64,000 nucleotides of DNA from an uncultured Clostridia bacterium (GCA_947631905.1 CANRND010000003.1:62001-126000); one strand, 5' to 3'. Shown: positions 39,838-48,657, counted from the first letter of the stretch. Notes: a model not told the origin generated them from the letters alone. Program-made: numbers and translations.

Positions 39838-39847
39838 CATCCTGTAT

Positions 39848-40942
39848 TTACTGCGCCGCTTCGGCGATCGTTCGGGCGGCAAAGAGGACTTCTTCCTCCG
39901 TCGTCTCCGCGCCGAAAGAGAAGCGTACCCCCTTTTTCGCCTCTTCGGGGGTCCTGCCCATAGCGAGCATCACATGGGAGGGAAGCGCCGCGTGCGCCGA
40001 GCAAGCCGCCCCGCCCGAAGCCGCGATCCCATATAGGTCGAGGCGGTTCAAAAATGCCTCGCCCCCTTTGAGGAACGTAAGATGGGAGATGTTGGGCGCA
40101 CGGTTTTTGCCGTCCCGTTTGACGTTTTTGCCGAGGGAGGCGCAAATTTTTTCTTCAAACAAATCGCGGAGCCTGCCCGCATGGACGCAGAACGCCTCTC
40201 TGTTTTCCTGCGCAAGTTCGAGCGCCTTGGCAAGGCCGACCGCCCCCGCGACGTTCAGCGTGCCGCCGCGCAGACCCCGCTCCTGCTCCCCGCCCGCGAT
40301 GAGGGGACGAAGAACTGCGCCGTTTTTGACGACGAGCGCGCCCACCCCTTTGGGACCGCCGATCTTGTGCGCCGAAAGGGAAATTCCGTCCGCAAAACGC
40401 AATACGTCCGCAAGTTTGAGACTGCACGCCGCCTGCACGCAATCGGAAAAGAAGAGCGCGCCGCGCGCATGGGCAAGCGCCGCGAGTTCCTCTATGGGCT
40501 GGACGCAACCCGTTTCGTTGTTGACCGCCATGACTGAGACAAGCCCCGTATCTTCGCGGAACGCCTCCCCGACATGTTCGGGCAAAACGATACCGTCCGC
40601 GGAGACGGCGCACACCGTTCCCCGTTTCCCGCCGCGCAAAGGAAGCGCGGAGAGGACGGCGGCGTGTTCGACGGGGGAAAGAAGCGCCCTGCCCCTCCCC
40701 AGTTTGCGCACCGCCCAGTTGTCCGCCTCGGTGCCGCCCGAAGTGAAGTAAACTTCGTTTGGCTTTACGCCGAGGATCTCCGCAATTTTATCGCGCGCGG
40801 AAGTGACTGCGTACGCCGCCTCTCTCCCATAAGAATGGAGAGAGTCGGGATTGCCGAACTTGCCCGTAAGATAGGGCATCATCTCGTCTAATACCTGTTG
40901 TTTGAGCGGAGACGTCGCCGCGTAATCAAGATAGACGTTCAT
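39848..40942 (-). CDS. Cysteine desulfurase (NifS/IscS family)
   Basis: 364 residues, PLP enzyme that moves sulfur from cysteine to scaffold or tRNA-modifying proteins. N terminus MNVYLDYAATSPL; PLP lysine in SLSAHKIGGPKGVGA; active cysteine in ASGGAACSAHAALPSH. Length is slightly short for IscS (about 400), closer to NifS-like enzymes of Clostridia. No iscU, thiI or mnmA is adjacent, so the acceptor is unknown. A terminator separates it from the upstream kinase gene. Confidence 0.93.
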   Translation of the reverse strand: MNVYLDYAATSPLKQQVLDEMMPYLTGKFGNPDSLHSYGREAAYAVTSARDKIAEILGVKPNEVYFTSGGTEADNWAVRKLGRGRALLSPVEHAAVLSALPLRGGKRGTVCAVSADGIVLPEHVGEAFREDTGLVSVMAVNNETGCVQPIEELAALAHARGALFFSDCVQAACSLKLADVLRFADGISLSAHKIGGPKGVGALVVKNGAVLRPLIAGGEQERGLRGGTLNVAGAVGLAKALELAQENREAFCVHAGRLRDLFEEKICASLGKNVKRDGKNRAPNISHLTFLKGGEAFLNRLDLYGIAASGGAACSAHAALPSHVMLAMGRTPEEAKKGVRFSFGAETTEEEVLFAARTIAEAAQ

Positions 40943-40954
40943 ATCTTAGAAAAA

Positions 40955-40974
40955 GGAGAGGGCGCGCCCTCTCC
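40955..40974 (-). terminator. Terminator of the APH-like kinase gene
   Basis: Perfect 20-base palindrome GGAGAGGGCGCGCCCTCTCC followed on the minus strand by TTTTTC. Confidence 0.75.
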
Positions 40975-41013
40975 CGTCGCTGCCCGCGCCCTGCGCGGAA
41001 AGAGCGGCTGCAC

Positions 41014-41754
41014 TTACTGCCAATCGCAGACGTTCACCCATTTTGCGAGAAATTCCGCTTCTTCGGGTTTGTTCTTCACCGACTGCGAGGCCGCAACGAT
41101 AGGTAGCACCCTCTGCACGTACTGGACGGCGGTATCCGTCTTTAAGCAATACAGTTTCAGATATTTTTCCGCAACGTCCGCCTGCCCGTGCAGGTGGAAC
41201 AAAAGATAGGTACGCGCCGCGTCCGCCGAGCCGTTGCCCTGCGTGGCGTGCGCCCAGTCGATGATGTAGGGCGTGCCGTCCTTTGCGATGATGATGTTAC
41301 TCGGCTGGAAATCGCCGTGGCAGAGCTTTTTGTGGCGGGGCAGACCGTCGAGCCGCACATGCAGATCGTAGCGCACGGTGGCGGGGAAAGAACTCGCCGA
41401 AATTTTTGCGTGCATTTTATCGCGCAGATGCCCGAGGAGCGGCACTTTTTCCTTGCTCATCCTGATCTGCAAGTCCACGAAGAAATCAAGATACTCGTCT
41501 AGTTTTTCGGGGTTCTTCTTCATGAGGCTGTCGAGCGTTTCGCCCTCGATGAACTCCCATGTGAGCGACCACTTCCCGTCGATGACGGAGACTTCCAAAA
41601 TCTTCGGGATATTGAGAGAAGTCTCCTCTACGCGGGCCTGGTTGAGCGCCTCGTTCAAGATCCCCGCTTTGGAGTACGTTTCGTCGAAAGATTTGATGAG
41701 TTTATCTCCGTCGCGGTACACTTTTTTGCCTACGCCCGTATAGATGAGTTCCAT
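41014..41754 (-). CDS. Aminoglycoside phosphotransferase-family kinase
   Basis: 246 residues with a protein-kinase-like fold. The catalytic loop is KLCHGDFQPSNIIIAKDG and the metal-binding motif is PYIIDWAHATQG. The N-terminal lobe has the glycine-poor VGKKVYRDGDKLIKSF. Such proteins phosphorylate small molecules (choline, sugars, antibiotics); nothing here points to drug resistance. An AAGGAGGA site and a good promoter support the start. Confidence 0.85.
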   Translation of the reverse strand: MELIYTGVGKKVYRDGDKLIKSFDETYSKAGILNEALNQARVEETSLNIPKILEVSVIDGKWSLTWEFIEGETLDSLMKKNPEKLDEYLDFFVDLQIRMSKEKVPLLGHLRDKMHAKISASSFPATVRYDLHVRLDGLPRHKKLCHGDFQPSNIIIAKDGTPYIIDWAHATQGNGSADAARTYLLFHLHGQADVAEKYLKLYCLKTDTAVQYVQRVLPIVAASQSVKNKPEEAEFLAKWVNVCDWQ

Positions 41755-41798
41755 ATTTTCCTCCTTATCGGCGGATCTCTCCGCTTCCTTTCGCCGTT

Positions 41799-41827
41799 AT
41801 TATAGCGCAAAATATGCGAATTGTAAA
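41799..41827 (-). promoter_or_regulatory. Promoter of the APH-like kinase gene
   Basis: Minus strand: TTTACA (41827-41822), 17-base spacer, perfect TATAAT (41804-41799). Confidence 0.75.
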
Positions 41828-41869
41828 TACCATTCCGAAAAATTCCGCCATATTTTTGTCGGATAGAAA

Positions 41870-41899
41870 CGGGCGGCGGCGCATCCGCGCCGCCGCCCG
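41870..41899 (-). terminator. GC-rich hairpin after the TPR-like membrane protein
   Basis: 13-bp stem CGGGCGGCGGCGC / GCGCCGCCGCCCG with a four-base loop; only TTTCT follows on the minus strand, so termination strength is uncertain. Confidence 0.6.
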
Positions 41900-41912
41900 C
41901 AAACCGAACGAA

Positions 41913-42848
41913 CTATTCTTCGTCCGCCGCTTCGTCTGTATCCTCGTCTGCCGCTTCGTCTGTGTCGTCCAGATAAAGGGACAAAATTTCGAGGTCCTCT
42001 TCCAGTTCTTCGAGCTTTGCGCCCTCTTCCGTAGAGGAGAGCTTTTCGTTTTCGCTGACAAGCCGTTGCGCCACCACGAACTTCCGCGACAAGATCACGA
42101 TGGGGATGAGATCGAGAAGGGCGAGCGCGCCGAACGCGATGGTAAGGTAGGCGGGCGTATTTTCCCGCACGTGGACGATCTGCGACCCGCAAATGCTCAT
42201 GGCGACGACAAAAGCGCAGAAAATTGCGACGAACACCAAGAGCCGCCAACGGTAATAATTGCGGTTGGCGATAAACGCGCTCCTGCGTTCCCGCTGTGCG
42301 GCGCGCACCTTTTTGCGCAAGGGCGCGGCTTCCGCCTCCGCCGCCTTGCGCTCCTCTTCGAGCCGTTCGCCGAGCTTGCCGCGCAAAACGTTCTTCACTT
42401 CGGGATCGGAAGCGGAAAACTCCTCGGCATACCCGCGGTCGTAAAGGCGTTCCGTCTCGGTGTAATTCCGCGTGCGGCAGATCCAGACCCCCTCTTTGGC
42501 GCGCAGACAGTCCGCGTCGTAGACGAGCGCCTGCGAAAACAACGCCTCGGCATCTTTGTATTTTTCCTTTTTCAGGCGTTCCTCGGCCGCCGCAAGCAAT
42601 TTATCCCGTTCCGCCGCCGCCTCTTCCGCCTCTTTTTTGCGGCGTTCCAACTCTTTTTCGAGCTGCGAGGGCGCAAGCCCGATGAGATCTTCATCCAGCT
42701 CTTCCTCGGGCAGAACGATGTCTTCGGAAACGTCGATCTCCACTTCTTCCCCGTCGGGGGCGAGAGCGTCCGTCGCGTCCTCCACCCCGCCGACCGCGTT
42801 GCGCTTAACTTTGATCTTTCTCGGATCGTCCATCAATCTCTCTTCCAT
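41913..42848 (-). CDS. Acidic membrane protein with a coiled coil and one TPR-like unit
   Basis: 311 residues, not recognised. An acidic N terminus is followed by a charged coiled coil (about 60-95), a TPR-like pair of helices (KYKDAEALFSQALVYDADCL), a second charged helix and two membrane segments (about 200-220 and 233-253). The acidic tail contains the repeat DTDEAADE twice. It follows ispE by only 14 bases, so it is in that operon. ATG 42848 has GAGGTGA close upstream; ATG 42833 is possible. Confidence 0.75.
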   Translation of the reverse strand: MEERLMDDPRKIKVKRNAVGGVEDATDALAPDGEEVEIDVSEDIVLPEEELDEDLIGLAPSQLEKELERRKKEAEEAAAERDKLLAAAEERLKKEKYKDAEALFSQALVYDADCLRAKEGVWICRTRNYTETERLYDRGYAEEFSASDPEVKNVLRGKLGERLEEERKAAEAEAAPLRKKVRAAQRERRSAFIANRNYYRWRLLVFVAIFCAFVVAMSICGSQIVHVRENTPAYLTIAFGALALLDLIPIVILSRKFVVAQRLVSENEKLSSTEEGAKLEELEEDLEILSLYLDDTDEAADEDTDEAADEE

Positions 42849-42862
42849 ACTTCACCTCGCAT

Positions 42863-43747
42863 TTATTCAATCGAGTAGAGGGATCTCTCCCTCTCCCGCA
42901 TGTTTGTGGTTTTCAGCACGTAGGCGCGGCACTTTCCGCGGTAGCGGCTCTTTGCCCACTCGCACAGCTCCCGCGTTTCAAACACCGCGAACACTCCGCT
43001 TCCCGAACCCGTCATGCTCGCCCCCCACGGGGAGAACTCCCTGAGCGCAAAAAGCGCTTTTTCCACGTCGGGGTTGAGCGCGCACGCCGCGGGATAGAGG
43101 TCGTTATAAAACAGCTTTGCCGCCCACTCCGCATTGCCTGTGCGAAGCCATTCGAGCGCGCGCCCGGTGTGCGGCTGTGATTTTGCATACGTATCGCACT
43201 TTTTATAGCATTCGGCGGTGGAAACGCCCCCGGCGGGCAACAGCAGAAGCACGTTGAGAGGCGGCGCTTCGCCGAGCGGCTCGACAAGATTTCCTCTCCC
43301 CCTCAGCCGCGCAAATCCGCCCTGCAACAGATACCCCGTGTCGCTTCCCAGCCCGTCCGCAAGCGATTTCAGCGCCTGCCCGTCGTCGATGCCGTAGAGG
43401 CGGGCCATTGCTCTTAAAACGCCCGCGGCGTCCGCCGACGATCCACCCAGGCCTGCGCCGATCGGGATATTTTTATAGACGGTGATCTCCGCGCCGCAGG
43501 TGCCGAACGCGGAAACAAACGCCTCTCCCGCCTTTTGCGCGTTGTTCTCCTCGGGCGGAATGCTCTCGCCCCCCATGCCGCGCATGGTGACGGCGATGAG
43601 GCCGTCCTTCCTCTTTTTTGCTACGACGCGGTCGGAAAGGTCCACGGTACAGACGAGGGAATCGAGCATGTGATAGCCGTTTTCCGCTCCCAAAACGTCG
43701 AGCGTGAGATTGAGTTTCGCCTGCGCGTTGACCGATGCCGTGTTCAT
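42863..43747 (-). CDS. ispE: 4-diphosphocytidyl-2-C-methyl-D-erythritol kinase IspE
   Basis: 294 residues, GHMP kinase of the non-mevalonate isoprenoid pathway. N terminus QAKLNLTLDVLG; ATP loop IPIGAGLGGSSADAAGVLRA; C-terminal SPWGASMTGSGSGVFAVF. The usual GADVPFxL reads GSDTGYLL, a modest variation near the substrate site. The -10 box of its promoter ends seven bases before the ATG; GAGAGG touches the ATG directly and cannot act as a normal Shine-Dalgarno. It lies near veg and the SipL-like gene, as in many Bacillota. Confidence 0.95.
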   Translation of the reverse strand: MNTASVNAQAKLNLTLDVLGAENGYHMLDSLVCTVDLSDRVVAKKRKDGLIAVTMRGMGGESIPPEENNAQKAGEAFVSAFGTCGAEITVYKNIPIGAGLGGSSADAAGVLRAMARLYGIDDGQALKSLADGLGSDTGYLLQGGFARLRGRGNLVEPLGEAPPLNVLLLLPAGGVSTAECYKKCDTYAKSQPHTGRALEWLRTGNAEWAAKLFYNDLYPAACALNPDVEKALFALREFSPWGASMTGSGSGVFAVFETRELCEWAKSRYRGKCRAYVLKTTNMRERERSLYSIE

Positions 43748-43754
43748 CCTCTCT

Positions 43755-43783
43755 ATTTTAGCACACTCCTTGCAAAATGGCAA
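43755..43783 (-). promoter_or_regulatory. ispE promoter, leaderless type
   Basis: Minus strand: TTGCCA (43783-43778), 17-base spacer, TAAAAT (43760-43755), then seven bases and the ATG at 43747. Confidence 0.65.
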
Positions 43784-43800
43784 GAATTTTCCGCAAACGA

Positions 43801-43831
43801 AAAAGCCCGTCCGAAACGGGAACGGGCTTTT
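43801..43831 (-). terminator. Terminator of the 478-residue lipoprotein gene
   Basis: 10-bp stem AAAAGCCCGT / ACGGGCTTTT, 11-base loop; minus strand continues TCGTTTGC. Confidence 0.8.
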
Positions 43832-43841
43832 TTGCCGTAAT

Positions 43842-45278
43842 TCACTTGATGGCAACGGGTCCCTCGTCGCCGCGGTACTTGCAACCTTTGAGGTCGAACA
43901 GCTCGGGAGACTGCGCGCAGGTGGCGCTCAGTTTCAGGCCGAAACGGACCTTGGCGCCGCTCTCCGCCGCAACGTTCATTTCATCGCCGTTGCCGTCCTC
44001 GGGAGAATGGCCGCCGTCCGGTTGCGGCTGCTCTTCCGCCGCGGGAGATACGTTCCCCTCGGCGAGGGCGTCCAACGCGATCCCGAGCAGCTTTTTGTTC
44101 TCGTCAAACGAGAAACTCACGCTAAGGTCCACGTTCTCCTCCGTCACCGTGCCGTCGACGGAAATGATCTCCGCAAGCAGGGAAACGATTTGATTCTCCA
44201 ACGTACTCCCGAAGTTTTCGAGCATTTCTTTGAGCTTCACGGAAGCAAGGTCGATTTCGCCGCCGCTCACAGCAGAGACGAGAGTGGCAAGCGGCACTTC
44301 GCCGAACGTGCGGTAGTTTGTCCACGGCTCTCCCTCGCCTGCGACCTCGGTATAAAAGCTACCCGAGCGCAACAGCCCCAAAAGATAGTCCTTTGCCGTG
44401 CCGCTCTGCGGTTGGGGCAAGACTGTCTGCATTTCCTGCGGGAGAAGTTCGATGAAGTCTTTAAGTTCCGCCGCCGTAATGCCGTTCAGAAGAGAAGAAA
44501 GGGTGTCGTCCACAAATTTCTGCGAGAAGAGCGCGGACAGCGTGAGATCAGCCGTGTTGTCGATCGCGTCCGCGACCGCACCCGCTCCTTTCAGAAGATT
44601 TGTGACCCCCGACACGAGGTCGAACGACAGGGAATAACCTCCCTCCGTTTTGGTGACGACCCCGTCGACAAGAGACGTCATATTCTTGACGAGCTTGACC
44701 GTAGCGGGAGCCGCCAAAATGCTCTGCAAAGGCCCCGTTTCATTTTTTTCGAGGATGAGCGGGTCGGTTTCCGCTTTGAGCTGCGTTTTCAGCGCGGTGA
44801 AATCCACCTCATCGCTTTCCTCTTCGCCCGTGGCGGAATAGAGGCCGTCCGCGCGCAAAAAGCCGAGGAGATATAAAAGCCCGTCGTCGCTTTCGACCGA
44901 GAGACAGACGTCCGCCTGAACGTTCTCCCCGAAGACCGCCGCGCCTTCCAGTTCGACCGTCTGCGTTGTGGTATCGGCCCCCTGCGTGGCGGAAATCGTC
45001 AAACCGCCCGAGTAGGAGAACCCTTCGATCTCCGCCTCCGCAAGCGCGGAAAAGACGGAATTTTTCAGCGTCTCGTCCGTGATCACGGTCCCGGGGGCGA
45101 TCGTTTGCCCGCTATTGGTATTTGAGTTGCCTCCGTTGTTCGTCCCGCCATTGCCACTGTTGCCGCCGTTGTTGTTCGTCCCGCCTGTGCCGTTTTGCGG
45201 TTTACATGCGGCCAGCCCGAACGCAGCGGTAATGGCGAGCATTCCCGAAAGCGCAAAGGATAAAATTTTCTTTTTCAT
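43842..45278 (-). CDS. Hypothetical lipoprotein
   Basis: 478 residues, exported: signal peptide with lipobox FGLAAC (Cys 25), then a low-complexity Gly/Asn linker (GGTNNNGGNSGNGGTNNGGN). The rest is a repeating alpha/beta pattern (SLVDGVVTKTEGGYSLSFDL; TVTEENVDLSVSFSFDENKK) similar to large clostridial surface lipoproteins without assigned function. I do not recognise a family. GGAGGG six bases before ATG 45278 fixes the start. It is flanked by terminators, so it is monocistronic. Confidence 0.8.
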   Translation of the reverse strand: MKKKILSFALSGMLAITAAFGLAACKPQNGTGGTNNNGGNSGNGGTNNGGNSNTNSGQTIAPGTVITDETLKNSVFSALAEAEIEGFSYSGGLTISATQGADTTTQTVELEGAAVFGENVQADVCLSVESDDGLLYLLGFLRADGLYSATGEEESDEVDFTALKTQLKAETDPLILEKNETGPLQSILAAPATVKLVKNMTSLVDGVVTKTEGGYSLSFDLVSGVTNLLKGAGAVADAIDNTADLTLSALFSQKFVDDTLSSLLNGITAAELKDFIELLPQEMQTVLPQPQSGTAKDYLLGLLRSGSFYTEVAGEGEPWTNYRTFGEVPLATLVSAVSGGEIDLASVKLKEMLENFGSTLENQIVSLLAEIISVDGTVTEENVDLSVSFSFDENKKLLGIALDALAEGNVSPAAEEQPQPDGGHSPEDGNGDEMNVAAESGAKVRFGLKLSATCAQSPELFDLKGCKYRGDEGPVAIK

Positions 45279-45340
45279 GTGATCCCTCCGTTTGCAGTAT
45301 GCGGAATCGCGCGGAGGATATGCACGGAAAAAACAAAAGA

Positions 45341-45370
45341 GCGCCGCCGCGGGCAAGCCCGCGGCGGCGC
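45341..45370 (-). terminator. Terminator of the SipL-like gene
   Basis: 14-bp stem GCGCCGCCGCGGGC / GCCCGCGGCGGCGC, two-base loop, then TCTTTTGTTTTTTCC on the minus strand. Confidence 0.85.
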
Positions 45371-45375
45371 GGCGT

Positions 45376-46854
45376 TTATGATAAACTTTTTTTGCGGTAA
45401 ATGATGACCCGTTGTCCCTTTTTGATGGGAAATTCGATGTCGGGGTTGCTTGCGGAGACTTCCTCGGGGGACTTTTTCAAGCTCTTTGCAAGCTCCCAAA
45501 GCCCGTCTCCCGCGCGGGGGATATACACGCTCACCGCGCTGTCCGAAAGCACGAGAGGCTCTCCTTCTTCCACCGCCGCCACGGGCCGCACCCGCCACTC
45601 CTTTTTGGGTGTAAGCACGATTTTGAGCGTGGCCTCCGCTTCGATCTCGCCCTCCTGCCTTTGCCGCGCCGACATGCCGCAGGCAAGCACGGAGACCGCG
45701 CAGTCCCCCTCCGCCTGTACGGGCAACGAGAAAGGCAGGCTCAGTTCCACGCCGCGGTGGGAGCCGTCCGCGCCGAGTACGAGGAGAGTTGCCATTGCCA
45801 CCCCTTCGAGCCGCTTTTCCTCCCCCGCAACGAGGTTCGCTTCGGCGCGTTGCAACGTGACGGCCTGAAAGACGTCCGAAAAATCCACTGCGGAGGAAAG
45901 GGCCGCCTTGCCCGAGATCCGCTCGGTAAGCTTTACTGCCTCCCCCACGCCCGCGCAATCCGCCTCCGCATAGGAGAGCGCGACCGCATGGGTGGGCGAA
46001 AAGGCGTCGGCGATCCCGTCGATCTGCGTTTCTTCATAGACGCAACCCTCGGCGGAAAGAGTCAGCTCGGCGGTGATCTTGCACTTGCCCTGCTCCTCGT
46101 CCGCGTCCGCATGCAGGACGACGTCGCTCACCGTCGCCTGCCCCTCGGCGTTTCTGCCCGCCTCCGCCGCTTCGCACGGGATCTCCACGCGGAACGGCAC
46201 GAGCCGCTCGAACGAGACGAGGGAGTTTTCTCCTTTGAGCGCCAAAACGCCGAGATTGACTTCCCCCTCCAAAACGAGGACGCCCGTTTCGCAATGCACG
46301 TCGGCAAGATTGACCGTTTCGGCGTGCAACAGAACGTCGCCGATGAAATCGGTCTCGAACTCGTCGTCCGCCTCCGCCGCCCCGCCGCAGAGGTGCGCCG
46401 TGAGCAAGGGAAAGCTCTCCCGTTTGCAGATAAGGTCGCCGTCGGTGAGGTATTCGAGCGTTTTATCGCCGTAGAGACAGACGTCCGCGCCGAGCAGAGC
46501 AGTGACGTAGACGCTCGCCCCCTCCCGCCGCACGGAGATATTTTCCGTTTGGAGCTTTACGCGGGGGGTAAGCGCGGGACTGCAAATCTCCGAGGCGACC
46601 TTTGCCGAAAATTCCACCCCCTTTTCGGCGCGGCAGACTTTTTTCTCGCCGCTCTCGTATACAATGGAAAAGCGGACGCGCCCCGTATAACGGATCTCGC
46701 CGTTCGCCGCCTCCGCGTTCAAGAGCGTTACGCCGGCATGCGCCGAAAGAACGGTTTCCGCCTCGCCGCCGAAGCGGCATTCCACCGCCGTCTGCCCGCT
46801 TGCCTCACCGATTTTGCCATAGCCGCGAAAAGTTTCCGTCTGGGTATTGATCAT
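45376..46854 (-). CDS. DUF3794 (SPOCS) and LysM protein, SipL-like
   Basis: 492 residues, about three SPOCS/DUF3794 domains followed by a C-terminal LysM (about 440-490, VYIPRAGDGLWELAKSLKKS, then SNPDIEFPIKKGQRVIIYRK). In Clostridioides difficile SipL has this architecture and binds SpoIVA at the forespore surface to build the coat. A sigma-E-like promoter upstream fits mother-cell expression. It is divergent from veg. The exact SipL function is inferred from architecture. Confidence 0.85.
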   Translation of the reverse strand: MINTQTETFRGYGKIGEASGQTAVECRFGGEAETVLSAHAGVTLLNAEAANGEIRYTGRVRFSIVYESGEKKVCRAEKGVEFSAKVASEICSPALTPRVKLQTENISVRREGASVYVTALLGADVCLYGDKTLEYLTDGDLICKRESFPLLTAHLCGGAAEADDEFETDFIGDVLLHAETVNLADVHCETGVLVLEGEVNLGVLALKGENSLVSFERLVPFRVEIPCEAAEAGRNAEGQATVSDVVLHADADEEQGKCKITAELTLSAEGCVYEETQIDGIADAFSPTHAVALSYAEADCAGVGEAVKLTERISGKAALSSAVDFSDVFQAVTLQRAEANLVAGEEKRLEGVAMATLLVLGADGSHRGVELSLPFSLPVQAEGDCAVSVLACGMSARQRQEGEIEAEATLKIVLTPKKEWRVRPVAAVEEGEPLVLSDSAVSVYIPRAGDGLWELAKSLKKSPEEVSASNPDIEFPIKKGQRVIIYRKKSLS

Positions 46855-46884
46855 AATTTTTACTCCCGATTTTGGTTTCCCTCT

Positions 46885-46914
46885 ATGTTATGCAGGGGGA
46901 AGCGGCATTATGAC
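46885..46914 (-). promoter_or_regulatory. Sigma-E-like promoter of the SipL-like gene
   Basis: Minus strand: GTCATAAT (46914-46907), 14-base spacer, CATAACAT (46892-46885), about 30 bases before the ATG. Both parts fit the Bacillus sigma-E consensus (GTCATATT, CATACAAT) with few mismatches. Confidence 0.55.
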
Positions 46915-46936
46915 GGCCCCGTAAAATTTTTCCGAA

Positions 46937-46961
46937 GTATAAAAAAGCGCATACGCGTCAA
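46937..46961 (+). promoter_or_regulatory. GTATAAAA-N11-CGTCAA motif upstream of veg
   Basis: GTATAAAA (46937-46944), exactly 11 bases, CGTCAA (46956-46961) then CAATTTC, and the veg ATG at 46972. The same spacing and blocks occur before the SpoIIQ-like and YwmB-like genes. There is no Shine-Dalgarno before the ATG. Confidence 0.5.
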
Positions 46962-46971
46962 CAATTTCTCC

Positions 46972-47226
46972 ATGATAAAGCGACATAACGACATCCAGAG
47001 TATTAAAAAGACGATCGCGGATTACTTCCGCACGCAGGTGGACGTGACCGTAAATTTGGGCAGGAACAAAATTTTGAAATATTGTGGGGAGCTTTCGGGC
47101 GTTTATCCCGCGCTTTTCACCGTCCGCCCCAACGACAAGAACTTTTTGGGAAAAACTTCCTATTCCTATGCCGAAGTCCTCTGCGGCAGCGTGAAAGTGA
47201 AGCCCGTGAAAAAAGCCGCCGAATGA
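46972..47226 (+). CDS. veg: Veg family protein (DUF1021)
   Basis: 84 residues, small beta-rich protein. The family pattern is clear: VNLGRNKILKYCGELSGVYP, then ALFTVRPND and TSYSYAEVLCGSVKV. In Bacillus Veg promotes biofilm formation by an unclear route. The ATG has no ribosome site, unlike Bacillus veg, and lies just downstream of a GTATAAAA-N11-CGTCAA motif. A terminator follows. Confidence 0.9.
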   Translation: MIKRHNDIQSIKKTIADYFRTQVDVTVNLGRNKILKYCGELSGVYPALFTVRPNDKNFLGKTSYSYAEVLCGSVKVKPVKKAAE

Positions 47227-47234
47227 CACCGTGC

Positions 47235-47272
47235 GCCCGTCCGTCCGCCATGCGGAAAGGCGGGCTTTTTTA
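47235..47272 (+). terminator. Terminator of veg
   Basis: Stem GCCCGTC / GGCGGGC (one G-T pair) with a 17-base loop, then TTTTTT. Confidence 0.7.
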
Positions 47273-47284
47273 CCGTTAAATCGC

Positions 47285-47313
47285 TTGCATTCTCCCTTTT
47301 TTTGTGCTACAAT
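47285..47313 (+). promoter_or_regulatory. Promoter of the ArsB/NhaD-type permease gene
   Basis: TTGCAT, 17-base spacer, TACAAT (47308-47313); ATG follows 33 bases later. Confidence 0.65.
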
Positions 47314-47346
47314 TCTGCGCGGATTTTCATAGGATGAAGGTGCTTC

Positions 47347-48645
47347 ATGCTGCCCGCCGTACTCATTTGCGCCGCCGCTTGCGTCCTTATGATCGCAAGC
47401 GTGCTGTTCTTCCCCAAACTCAAACTCGGAAAGTTGACCCTTTCCACCTATTGGCTCGTCACCCTGCTGGGGGCGGGCGTTCTGCTTCTCGCGGGGCAGG
47501 CGGACCTTCCCGCGCTCGGCAGAGCGCTCATAGCGGACACGGCGATCAATCCCTTGAAGATCCTCGTGCTGTTCCTCTCCATGACCGTCCTCTCCGTCTT
47601 TCTCGACGAACTCGGACTCTTCCGCTTTCTTGCAAGCGTTGCCTTAAAACACGCCCGCGGCGGACAGAGAAAACTCTTCTTTATCCTGTATTTTCTCGTA
47701 TCCGTCTTGACGGTGTTCACCTCGAACGACATCATCATTCTCTCCTTTACCCCGTTCATCTGCTATTTTTGCAAAAGCGAAAACATCGACCCCATGCCCT
47801 ACCTCGCCGCGGAGTTTGTCGCCGCCAACACGTGGAGCATGGCGCTCATCATCGGCAACCCCACCAACATCTATCTTGCGACCTCTTACGGCGTAGACTT
47901 TCTTTCCTACCTCAAAGTGAGCATCGTTCCCACCGTTTTTGCGGGAACGGTTGCGCTTTTGTGCCTCTATCTCCTCTTCCGCAAAAAACTTTCCGCCCCG
48001 CTTTCGGCAGAGCCGCAGACGGTCGTTCTGCACGACAAGCCTCTCCTGTGGGTCGGGATCGTCCACCTCGCCGTCTGCACCGTATTGCTTGCGGTCGGCT
48101 CCTACATCGGGCTTGAAATGTGGATCGTATCCCTCTGCGCAATGGGGAGCCTGTTCGTGTTCGCGCTTGTATTCGCCCTCGCGCGGAGAGAAAAACCGAC
48201 CGAACTTTTGCATTGCCTGAAACGCGCGCCCTACGCCCTCGTTCCCTTTGTGCTTTCGATGTTCGTGATGATCGTCGTTCTCGAACAAAAGGGGGTGACC
48301 GCCGCCATCGGGAACTTCCTCGGCGGGGACAATGCGATCTGGAAATACGGACCGCTCTCTTTCCTCTGCGCGAACCTTATCAACAACATTCCCATGAGCG
48401 TCCTGTTTTCTTCGGTCCTCAGCGGGGCGGGCGCAAACTTGGGCGCGCTGTTTGCGACGGTGATCGGCTCAAACGTGGGCGCGTTCCTCACCCCGATCGG
48501 CGCGCTCGCGGGGATCATGTGGAGCGGGATCTTAAACGAACACGGTTTAAAATTCGGCTATCTCGACTTCCTTAAAATGGGCGTGACGGTGGCGATCCCC
48601 GCCCTCTTTGTGGCGCTCGGCGGTTTGGCGCTTGTATTGATTTGA
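47347..48645 (+). CDS. Ion transporter superfamily permease (ArsB/NhaD/SLC13 type)
   Basis: 432 residues, about eleven membrane helices. Repeated IT-superfamily marks: LTVFTSNDIIILSFTPFICY in the first half, MALIIGNPTNIYLATSYG, and CANLINNIPMSVLFSS with LFATVIGSNVGAFLTPIGAL in the second half. It probably exchanges an anion or weak acid for protons or sodium; arsenite is one possibility but no arsR or arsC is nearby. It is a single-gene unit between promoter and terminator. Confidence 0.85.
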   Translation: MLPAVLICAAACVLMIASVLFFPKLKLGKLTLSTYWLVTLLGAGVLLLAGQADLPALGRALIADTAINPLKILVLFLSMTVLSVFLDELGLFRFLASVALKHARGGQRKLFFILYFLVSVLTVFTSNDIIILSFTPFICYFCKSENIDPMPYLAAEFVAANTWSMALIIGNPTNIYLATSYGVDFLSYLKVSIVPTVFAGTVALLCLYLLFRKKLSAPLSAEPQTVVLHDKPLLWVGIVHLAVCTVLLAVGSYIGLEMWIVSLCAMGSLFVFALVFALARREKPTELLHCLKRAPYALVPFVLSMFVMIVVLEQKGVTAAIGNFLGGDNAIWKYGPLSFLCANLINNIPMSVLFSSVLSGAGANLGALFATVIGSNVGAFLTPIGALAGIMWSGILNEHGLKFGYLDFLKMGVTVAIPALFVALGGLALVLI

Positions 48646-48657
48646 CGGAAAAAATAC

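Noticed and set aside
41014-41754. Antibiotic-resistance aminoglycoside phosphotransferase
   Set aside because: Only the general kinase motifs are present; the protein lacks features of known resistance enzymes and lies among housekeeping genes.
45079-45282. Plus-strand proline/leucine-rich ORF
   Set aside because: Antisense of the Gly/Asn linker and signal peptide of the lipoprotein.
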